Shown piece after piece: positions 1-6,173 of a stretch of 7,375 nt of DNA. The stretch spans positions 1-7,375 of the forward strand of contig CALGNM010000242.1 of the NCBI GenBank assembly GCA_937958665.1. Reading direction: 5' to 3'. The notes beneath the pieces were generated by a model. It did not search any database. It was not told the DNA's origin and was given only the letters and a program-made list of their open reading frames with translations. Both the position numbers and the translations under genes were made by a program. Position 1 is the stretch's first letter. Each line of letters begins with the position of its first letter. Source of the stretch: an uncultured bacterium (lineage in GTDB: Bacteria; Edwardsbacteria; AC1; EtOH8).

Positions 1-46
1 ACCACCGAGATCTACACTCTTTCCCTACACGACGCTCTTCCGATCT
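1..46 (+). other. Illumina TruSeq universal (P5) adapter, artefact
   Basis: This stretch matches the 3' 46 bases of the TruSeq universal adapter and ends in the diagnostic GCTCTTCCGATCT. It is library sequence left on the contig end, not genomic DNA. The native sequence starts at 47, inside a gene. The same adapter occurs in reverse complement at the other end of the window. Confidence 0.98.
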
Positions 47-47
47 A

Positions 48-197
48 GTGGAATACATTCTCTATCTGGTCCGAGAGCGGCACGTCAACCTGGCCGGAGT
101 CCGGATAATACTGGAGATCGTGGAGGACCCTGGGGTCTCCCGGGACAAAATCCGCCAACGGCGCACCTCCTCCGGCGATGCCGGGGGCCAAACCTGA
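48..197 (+). CDS. MerR/HspR-family transcriptional regulator, C-terminal fragment
   Basis: An open frame enters from the adapter junction and runs 49 codons to TGA, followed at once by an in-frame TAA. Near its start it holds a segment LVRERHVNLAGVRIILEI, which resembles the G-x-NLAGVxxILEL helix that follows the winged-helix DNA-binding domain in HspR-like members of the MerR family. The DNA-binding N-terminus (roughly the first 60-70 residues) would lie to the left and is lost at the contig end; the GTG at 48 is probably an internal valine, not a start. The remaining tail is short and polar (RQRRTSSGDAGGQT). HspR-type proteins repress heat-shock genes. The htrA gene starts only 25 nt downstream, which would suit a regulator of protein quality control, but this role is inferred from position. 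The family call rests on one motif. Confidence 0.66.
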   Translation: MEYILYLVRERHVNLAGVRIILEIVEDPGVSRDKIRQRRTSSGDAGGQT

Positions 198-211
198 TAA
201 AAACCGAACAC

Positions 212-216
212 AGGAG
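212..216 (+). promoter_or_regulatory. Ribosome binding site of htrA
   Basis: AGGAG lies 6 nt before the ATG at 223. It decides the start: an in-frame ATG at 178 would overlap the regulator's end and has no comparable site upstream. Confidence 0.75.
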
Positions 217-222
217 ACCACC

Positions 223-1728
223 ATGCCCCGCAGAAGCAAACTGCCATCCTTCAGCAGCCAAGGCACCCTGGCCGCCCTGGCCGGGCTGGCCATCGGCCTG
301 ATTCTGGCCTCCGGCTTCGGCTGGACCGCCTGCAGCCGGGCCGAAAAGGACCCGGCCCTCACCAATTCCGGCCTGCCCCTGTCACCCGAATACCGCAGTC
401 CGTTCGTGGCGGTGGCCAAGAAGGTGGGGCCGGCAGTGGTCAACATCCAGACCAAGAAGTATGTGGAGCGGCCGGGCTTCGCTTTCCAGAGTCCATTCGA
501 CGATTTCTTCCGTGATTTCTTCGGAGAGATGCCCCGCCGGGAGCCCCAGCGGCAGAAGGTGGAGGGCCAGGGTTCCGGATTCATCATCGACCGGAAGGGC
601 CTGATATTGACCAATAACCACGTGGTGGCCGGGGGGGGGGAGCTGACGGTCCGGCTGTCGGACAAACGGGAGATCCCGGCCGAGGTGGTGGGCACCGACC
701 CCCGCACCGATGTGGCGGTTATAAGGCTCAAGGGGCTCAAGGGCGAGCTGCCGGACTCCGAGGTGGCGGCGCTGGGCAACTCCGACGACATTGAGGTGGG
801 CGACTACGCCATCGCCATTGGCAATCCCTTCGGGCTGGAGCGGACCGTCACCCAGGGGATCATCTCCTTCAAGGGCCGCAGCGGGCTGCCCATAGCCGGA
901 GGGGGGCCGGTCTACCAGGACTTCATCCAGACCGACGCTTCCATCAACTACGGCAACTCCGGAGGGCCGCTGACCAACATCCGGGGCGAGGTGATCGGCA
1001 TCAATACCGCCATCAACCCGGCCGGGCAGGGGATCGGCTTCGCCATCCCCATCAACCTGGCCCGAAACGTGGCCCAGCAGCTGATTTCGGGGGGCAAGGT
1101 GGTGCGGGGCTATCTGGGGGTGCTGCCCCAGGAGCTGACCGCCGACCTGGCCGAGGGCCTGGGGCTCAAGGACACCAAAGGGGTGCTGATCGCCCGGGTG
1201 GAGGAGGGCACCCCGGCCGCCAAGGCCGGGCTGAAGGACCAGGATGTCATCATCAGCTTCGACGGCAGGGAAACGCCCGACGTGGCCAAGTTCCGGCAGT
1301 TGGTGGCCGACGCCAAGGTGGGATCCAAGGTGAAGATAACGGTAATCCGGGACCGCAAGGAGCTGACGGTGAACGCCCAGATCGGCGAGATCCCCGAGGA
1401 AGCAGCGGCGGCCGGGGATGAAGCCAAGTCGGACAAGCCCTGGCTGGGAATCAAAGAGGTGGTCTCGGCAACCTCCGAGGAGGCCAGGGCCTTCAACCTG
1501 CGGGACCGGGAGGGAGTGGTCATCAAAAGCATCGATGACGGCTCGGCGGCCGAACAGGCCGGCCTCAGGCCCGGGGACGTAATCCGCAAGATAGACGGGC
1601 AGGATATCCGGACAGTCAAGGACTACAATCAGGCCATGAAGCAGAAGCGCCGGGGGGACAAGCCGGTGGTGATCCTGATCAAGCGCGGGGATTACCTGCA
1701 ATTCTTCGCAATCAAGCCGGACAAATAA
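223..1728 (+). CDS. htrA: HtrA/DegP-family periplasmic serine endoprotease, two PDZ domains (Do-like)
   Basis: This 501-residue protein is a complete Do-like protease that degrades or refolds damaged proteins in the cell envelope. A positively charged N-terminus (MPRRSK) is followed by a hydrophobic segment at about residues 16-35, which acts as a signal peptide or anchor. The trypsin-like domain (about 56-290) shows the full catalytic triad: His133 in TNNHVV, Asp163 in RTDVAV and Ser246 in GNSGGP. A phenylalanine-rich loop FDDFFRDFFGEM (92-103) matches the LA regulatory loop of DegP homologues. PDZ1 covers about 296-385 (carboxylate-binding loop near GYLGV) and PDZ2 about 407-490 (WLGI, then GLRPGDVI). 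Length is normal for the family. The start at 223 is chosen from its ribosome binding site. A run of ten G at 631-640 codes for Gly residues just after the catalytic His; the frame is intact across it. Cys37 follows W-T-A, so it is not a canonical lipobox. The sigma factor gene follows after 23 nt. Confidence 0.96.
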   Translation: MPRRSKLPSFSSQGTLAALAGLAIGLILASGFGWTACSRAEKDPALTNSGLPLSPEYRSPFVAVAKKVGPAVVNIQTKKYVERPGFAFQSPFDDFFRDFFGEMPRREPQRQKVEGQGSGFIIDRKGLILTNNHVVAGGGELTVRLSDKREIPAEVVGTDPRTDVAVIRLKGLKGELPDSEVAALGNSDDIEVGDYAIAIGNPFGLERTVTQGIISFKGRSGLPIAGGGPVYQDFIQTDASINYGNSGGPLTNIRGEVIGINTAINPAGQGIGFAIPINLARNVAQQLISGGKVVRGYLGVLPQELTADLAEGLGLKDTKGVLIARVEEGTPAAKAGLKDQDVIISFDGRETPDVAKFRQLVADAKVGSKVKITVIRDRKELTVNAQIGEIPEEAAAAGDEAKSDKPWLGIKEVVSATSEEARAFNLRDREGVVIKSIDDGSAAEQAGLRPGDVIRKIDGQDIRTVKDYNQAMKQKRRGDKPVVILIKRGDYLQFFAIKPDK

Positions 1729-1740
1729 GCGGCAGCCGCA

Positions 1741-1747
1741 GAAGGAG
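1741..1747 (+). promoter_or_regulatory. Ribosome binding site of the sigma factor gene
   Basis: GAAGGAG lies 4 nt before the ATG at 1752, in the 23-nt gap after htrA. No promoter-like sequence is obvious in this gap, which supports cotranscription with htrA. Confidence 0.75.
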
Positions 1748-1751
1748 CCTT

Positions 1752-2606
1752 ATGTTCAGGGAAATAACCTATCACGATGACCCGTCGCTGGATATCTACC
1801 TTCGGGAGATCAGCCGGGTGCCCCTGCTCTCTCCGGAACAGGAGCTGGAGCTGGCCCGGCGGGCCAAAGCCGGCGACAAGGCCGCCATGGACCGGCTGAC
1901 CGAGGGCAATCTCCGCTTCGTGGTCTCCACCGCCCGGGAGTTTCAGGGCCGGGGCCTCTCCATGGCCGACCTGATCAACGAGGGCAACGTGGGGCTGATG
2001 AAGGCCGTCCAACGCTTCGATGTGGGGCGAGGCTGCCGCTTCAATACCTACGCGGTCTGGTGGATCCGTCAGGCCATGCTCAAGGCCATCGCCGAACAGA
2101 CCCGCACCATCCGGCTGCCCATGAACCGCATCGAGAAGCTGACCCGGCTCAACCGGGCGGTGGAACAGCTGAAGAGCCAGCCGGGCTACAACGGGGCCCC
2201 TCCCACCATCCGGCAGATATCCCAGAAGGCGGGGATGCCGGTTGAGGAGATCCGCGACCTGTTGGGAAACAGCATCAACCAGGTTTCCCTGGACGCTCCC
2301 TATTCCGAGGACGGGGAGACCAGCCTGTCCGAGACCGTAGTCCACCCCCGCTTCCGCTCCCCGGAGGAACAATTGAAAAGCAAGACCCTGGAGGCCGACC
2401 TCCGGGCCGCCCTGTCGGTGCTCAGCCCCCGGGAGATCCAGGTGCTCAAGCTGTACTTCGGCCTGGACGACCAGGACCAGGGCACCCTGGACTCCATCGG
2501 CCGGAGGATGAAAATCTCCCGGGAGAGGGTCCGCCAGCTGAGAGACCGGGCCCTGAAAAAGATCAAGCTGGCCAGCCAGGGGGGCCGGCTGAAGGCCTAC
2601 CTGTAG
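1752..2606 (+). CDS. rpoD: RNA polymerase sigma factor, RpoD/SigA type (short, no region 1.1)
   Basis: This 284-residue sigma-70 protein directs RNA polymerase to -10/-35 promoters. Region 1.2 is at about 11-42 (DPSLDIYLREISRVPLLSPEQE). Region 2 is at about 50-122, with the core-binding helix DLINEGNVGLMKAVQRFD (73-90) and the -10 melting and recognition part FNTYAVWWIRQA (97-108). Region 3 is at about 123-200, and region 4.2 has a helix-turn-helix near 244-270 (ISRERVRQLRDRALKKIK). Region 1.1 and the long non-conserved insert of proteobacterial RpoD are missing. The sequence AVWWIRQAMLKAIAEQTRTIRLPMNRI and the C-terminal LKAYL recall the compact primary sigma factors of Bacteroidetes and relatives. 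It could be the housekeeping factor or a group 2 paralogue; the sequence alone does not decide, so the symbol is provisional. It is the last gene of the rightward unit and ends 25 nt before a strong hairpin. Confidence 0.93.
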   Translation: MFREITYHDDPSLDIYLREISRVPLLSPEQELELARRAKAGDKAAMDRLTEGNLRFVVSTAREFQGRGLSMADLINEGNVGLMKAVQRFDVGRGCRFNTYAVWWIRQAMLKAIAEQTRTIRLPMNRIEKLTRLNRAVEQLKSQPGYNGAPPTIRQISQKAGMPVEEIRDLLGNSINQVSLDAPYSEDGETSLSETVVHPRFRSPEEQLKSKTLEADLRAALSVLSPREIQVLKLYFGLDDQDQGTLDSIGRRMKISRERVRQLRDRALKKIKLASQGGRLKAYL

Positions 2607-2631
2607 CTGAACCTACCGATGCTCCAAACGG

Positions 2632-2665
2632 ACAAGCCCCGCAGGGAAATCCCTGCGGGGCTTGT
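2632..2665. terminator. Perfect 15-bp hairpin, probable bidirectional terminator
   Basis: The left arm (2632-2646) and right arm (2651-2665) are exact reverse complements over 15 bp, with a 4-nt AAAT loop and a GC-rich core. It sits in the 71-nt gap between two converging genes, 25 nt after the sigma factor stop and 12 nt after the stop of the leftward gene. Only short T-poor tails follow in either direction (CATTT on +, CCGTTT on -), so it is not a textbook intrinsic terminator, but position and strength favour termination for both units. Confidence 0.8.
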
Positions 2666-2677
2666 GGTCATTTCGGC

Positions 2678-5600
2678 CTAATGGGCCGGGCCCTGTTTGT
2701 TTTTGAGTTCGGCCGCCTTCCTCTCCAGGATATCGGCGGCATATCCGGCGGCCGGGGCCGGAGCTTTCTTCAGCCGGGGAACGGCAAAACCCCTCTGCCC
2801 CTTCTTTTCCGGGGGCAGGTTGGCCGATGGCTTGCCCCCCAATTCGGTCAACACCTGGCAGGTGGTTTTCCCCGAGGGCGGCTCGATGCCAGCCTTGAAA
2901 GCCTGGCGTCGTCCCTCGCTGTTGACGAAACTCCCGTCGCTTTCTGCCCAGGCCGAGGCCGGCAGGACCACGTCGGCTAGTTTGGCGGTCTCGGTCCGGA
3001 ACAAGTCGCAGACGACGAGTTTTTCCAACTTGGCCAGGGCCGCCTGATATTTGGCCCCGTTCCCAAGGCTGCCGACCGGGTCCTCGCCCAACAGGACGGC
3101 CGCCCTGATCCTGCCCTTCAGCAACCCCGCCGCATCGAAATTGACAAAACGCTGGATCCCCGCGGAGTTGGCCTTGGCCCGCAGGGCGATGAAGTTATCG
3201 GCATGGTCCAGGAGCAGCAAGATGTTGGCCAAGGCCTTGAGGCTTTCGGCATCCAGCGCATCGGCATTGAAGGCCAACAGGCAGTCCTGGTCGTCCAGCA
3301 ACAGCCTGGCCGTCTTATCGATGTCGGCTTTCTTAAGCCCGCTGTTGGCTGCCACCGCTGCCGCGCTCAGTTTGCCAAGGGCTTTGGCCATCTCCGGATA
3401 TCCCGGCTGTTTGGACCGGCACTTGGCCAGCAGAGCTTTGAGCACCCCATTGAGGGCGAAGGACAGCCCGCCCCGCTTGGCCACCAGTTCCGGCCCGGCG
3501 ATCTCGCCCAGCTTGGTGGCCTTCTCCTGCAGGGAATACAGCTGGGCTCCGTTCTTTACGGCCCGGCGGACCATCTGGGAGAACACCGGATGCTCGGCAT
3601 AGGCGTCGGAGCCCACCAGTAGAATGCTCTTGGCATCGGACAGCGACTGATATCCCCGGCCCGACGAGGAGCCCAGGATGCCGGCCAGGATATCTGAGGC
3701 CGGCCCCGAGGCCAAGCTGCCAAACTGCATGACCCCCCTCTTTTCCGCCCAGGAGCGCAGGCCCTCGGCCTCCTCCAGGCTGGCCCGGCCGGAGGCGAAC
3801 ACCGCCACCGCCTCCGGGCCGTGCTTCTTGATGATCGCATCGATCCCGCTGTTGACCTTGCTAAGGGCTTCGGACCAGGCGATATTCTTTTGCTTGGATC
3901 CAGCCTTGGCCAGCGGGACCGTCAGCCGCTCGGCCGAGTGGATGAGCTCGAACCCGAACTTGCCCTTGAAGCACAATGAGCCCTGATTGACCGGGCTGTC
4001 CCCGTCCCCGGTGACCCTGACCACCTTGTGGTCCTTGAGGTTCAGGTTCAGGCCGCAGCCCACCCCGCAGAAGGTGCACACCGAGGGGACCTTCTCCATC
4101 CTCCAGGGGGAGGGCTTGAGGTGCCTTACCCGCTCGGTCAGCGCCCCCACCGGGCAGGTCTCGATGCAAGCCCCGCAGGAAACGCAGGGCGACTGGGGAT
4201 AGGGCTGCTCCATGGTGGGCGCCACCAGGGCGTTGAAGCCGCGATAGACGAAGCCCAGGGCCGCCGCCCCCACCACCTCCAGACACATCCGGACGCAGCG
4301 GCCGCACATGATGCACTTGCCCTGGTCCCGCACCAGGAAAGGATGGCTGTCGTCGATGGGGTGCTGCTTGACCTCGCCCAGAAAATTCTGGACCATCACC
4401 TCATAGTCGGTGGCGTATTCGCGCAGCTTGCACTCCTGCATGTCGGCACAGCCGCATTCCAGGCAACGCCTGGCCTCCTCGATGGCCGCGGCCCGGGAGA
4501 ATCCCTTTTCCACCTCGTCGAAGTTGAGGCGCTGGGCGGGCTCCAGCATCGGCATCCGGGCCCGGGCCTTCTTGGGCTCGGCGGCGAACAGATCCGGGGG
4601 GACCTGGTTGATCTTGCCCTTGGTGATATTGTATTGTTTTGCCTTTTGGGCTATCTTCCCGGTCCGCAGGTACTCGTCAATGGCCAGGGCGGCCTGGCGC
4701 GCCCCTCCGATGGCCTCCACCACGGTGGCCGCCCCGGTGGCCATGTCTCCGGCGGCAAAAATCTTGGGATCGGCGGTGGCCCCGGTCTCGGGGTCGGTTT
4801 CCAGGGTCCCCCACTTGGTGACTTTCAGACCGTGTCCCTGGCCCAGCCCCGCCAGATCGGGGCTCTGTCCGATACAGGAGATTATCAGGTCGGCCTCGAT
4901 GTGGAAGTCGGAGCCCTGGACCGGGACCGGGCGGCGTCGCCCCGAGGCGTCCGGCTCGCCCAACTCCATCTTCTGGCAGGAGATGGCCCCGCTTTTGTCC
5001 TGGGTGCAGGCGATGACCCGGGTGGGGGCGGTCAGGAACTGGAACTTGACGCCCTCGTGTTTGGCCTCCTCGATCTCAAAGGGATTGGCCGGCATCTCCT
5101 TCTCCGACCGGCGGTAGACGATGAACACCTCCTCGGCCCCCAGCCGCAGGGAGGTTCGGGCGGCATCAATGGCGGTGTTGCCTCCTCCGATGACCGCCAC
5201 CTTTCTGCCCACCTGGATTTTCTCGCCCATGGCCAGGCGTTTCAGAAAATCTATCCCGGCGATTACTCCGTGGGCTTCCTCGTTCTCCACCCCCATCCGG
5301 GACGAAGCGTGGGCGCCCATCCCCAGGAAGACCGCATCGTAATCATTTTTCAACCCCTCCAGGGTGATGTTATCGCCCAGTTTTTGATTGAATTTTATCT
5401 CCACCCCCAAATCGGTGATGGTCTTGACCTCCTGGTCCAGCACCTCCTTGGGCAGGCGGTACTGGGGTATGCCGTAGCGCAGCCAGCCACCCGATTTGGG
5501 CAGGGCCTCGTAGATGGTAACCTGATGGCCCTTCTGCCGAAGGTAATAAGCCGCGGTCAGGCCGGCCGGCCCGGCCCCCACCACCGCCACCTTCTTCCCG

Positions 5601-6172
5601 GAGTCCCGGTCCACCGGTGGCAGATAGGGCTTGGCGGATTGCAGGTCAAGGTCTGCCGCATGGCGCTTCAGATAGCAGATGGCCACCGGCTCCTCCACCA
5701 GGTTGCGCCGGCATTCGGTCTCGCAGGGATGGGGGCAGACCCGGCCCAGCGAGGCCGGCAGGGGCAGGGTCTCCTTGATCAGCTTGATGGCCTCGGCCTC
5801 CATACCGTTGGCGACCAGGGCGGTGTAGCCCTGGACATCGCAGCCGGCCGGGCAGGTGGCCACGCAGGGTCCGATGCAGTCCCCGGAATGGTTGGACAGC
5901 AGCAGTCCCAGGGCCATCTGGCGGGCGGCCCGGATCCGCTGGTTGTCGGTCTCCACCACCATTCCCTCGGCGACCTTGGTGGCGCAGGAGGGCACGAACC
6001 CCCGGGCGCTCTTGACCTCGACCAGGCACACCCAGCAGGAGCCGTAGGGATCCAGCTTTTTGTCGTGGCACAGGGTGGGGATTTCAACCCCCTGCTGGCG
6101 GGCCACCTCAACGATGGTCTGCTCGGAATCGCAGGATATCTGTTTGCCGTTGAAAGTAATGTTAATCTGCAT
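2678..6172 (-). CDS. Fused iron-sulfur flavoprotein: NuoG-type 2Fe-2S / GltD-NfnB-like NADPH module / 2x[4Fe-4S] / degenerate molybdopterin fold
   Basis: This 1164-residue protein is a cytosolic redox chain in one polypeptide; no signal or membrane segment is seen. Residues 1-90 are a NuoG/HydA-type [2Fe-2S] domain (Cys35, 46, 49, 63). Residues 95-155 hold His95, Cys99, 103, 107, 111, then Cys146, 150, 154 as in the GltD N-terminal iron-sulfur domain. Residues 193-505 are a GltD/NfnB-like flavoprotein: FAD motif GAGPAG (199-204), nucleotide motif GGGNTA (329-334), YRRSEKEMPA (353-362) whose arginines suit NADPH, and AAGD (473-476). A Cys motif follows (570, 573, 575, 581), then two ferredoxin motifs (620-630, 663-673). 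From about 692 comes a molybdopterin-type [4Fe-4S] motif (699, 702, 706, 734) and a NuoG-like fold to about 1110. No catalytic Cys or Sec is visible where formate dehydrogenases have it, and the C-terminal cofactor-binding domain is absent. A Lys/Ala/Pro-rich tail ends it. One base separates it from the NuoF-like gene upstream. Reduction or oxidation of NADP(H) coupled to NADH and ferredoxin is inferred; a formate dehydrogenase electron-transfer role is the main alternative. Confidence 0.88.
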   Translation of the reverse strand: MQINITFNGKQISCDSEQTIVEVARQQGVEIPTLCHDKKLDPYGSCWVCLVEVKSARGFVPSCATKVAEGMVVETDNQRIRAARQMALGLLLSNHSGDCIGPCVATCPAGCDVQGYTALVANGMEAEAIKLIKETLPLPASLGRVCPHPCETECRRNLVEEPVAICYLKRHAADLDLQSAKPYLPPVDRDSGKKVAVVGAGPAGLTAAYYLRQKGHQVTIYEALPKSGGWLRYGIPQYRLPKEVLDQEVKTITDLGVEIKFNQKLGDNITLEGLKNDYDAVFLGMGAHASSRMGVENEEAHGVIAGIDFLKRLAMGEKIQVGRKVAVIGGGNTAIDAARTSLRLGAEEVFIVYRRSEKEMPANPFEIEEAKHEGVKFQFLTAPTRVIACTQDKSGAISCQKMELGEPDASGRRRPVPVQGSDFHIEADLIISCIGQSPDLAGLGQGHGLKVTKWGTLETDPETGATADPKIFAAGDMATGAATVVEAIGGARQAALAIDEYLRTGKIAQKAKQYNITKGKINQVPPDLFAAEPKKARARMPMLEPAQRLNFDEVEKGFSRAAAIEEARRCLECGCADMQECKLREYATDYEVMVQNFLGEVKQHPIDDSHPFLVRDQGKCIMCGRCVRMCLEVVGAAALGFVYRGFNALVAPTMEQPYPQSPCVSCGACIETCPVGALTERVRHLKPSPWRMEKVPSVCTFCGVGCGLNLNLKDHKVVRVTGDGDSPVNQGSLCFKGKFGFELIHSAERLTVPLAKAGSKQKNIAWSEALSKVNSGIDAIIKKHGPEAVAVFASGRASLEEAEGLRSWAEKRGVMQFGSLASGPASDILAGILGSSSGRGYQSLSDAKSILLVGSDAYAEHPVFSQMVRRAVKNGAQLYSLQEKATKLGEIAGPELVAKRGGLSFALNGVLKALLAKCRSKQPGYPEMAKALGKLSAAAVAANSGLKKADIDKTARLLLDDQDCLLAFNADALDAESLKALANILLLLDHADNFIALRAKANSAGIQRFVNFDAAGLLKGRIRAAVLLGEDPVGSLGNGAKYQAALAKLEKLVVCDLFRTETAKLADVVLPASAWAESDGSFVNSEGRRQAFKAGIEPPSGKTTCQVLTELGGKPSANLPPEKKGQRGFAVPRLKKAPAPAAGYAADILERKAAELKNKQGPAH

Positions 6173-6173
6173 A

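Noticed and set aside
178-222. Upstream in-frame ATG at 178 as the htrA start
   Set aside because: It would overlap the end of the regulator gene and add 15 residues before the signal segment. The ATG at 223 has a good ribosome binding site at the right distance.
325-333. Lipobox making HtrA a lipoprotein (Cys37)
   Set aside because: The residues before the Cys are W-T-A; the -3 position is not Leu/Val/Ile, so the match is not acceptable.
382-1701. Long 439-residue open frame on the - strand opposite htrA
   Set aside because: It lies entirely against the conserved HtrA coding sequence and has the low-information composition of a GC-driven shadow.
1692-2372. 226-residue open frame on the - strand opposite the sigma factor gene
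   Set aside because: It overlaps the conserved sigma factor regions and shows no motif of its own.
3668-3784. Calling the fusion protein a catalytic formate dehydrogenase
   Set aside because: No Cys or in-frame TGA (Sec) codon is present in the region where the catalytic ligand belongs, and the C-terminal cofactor-binding domain is missing.
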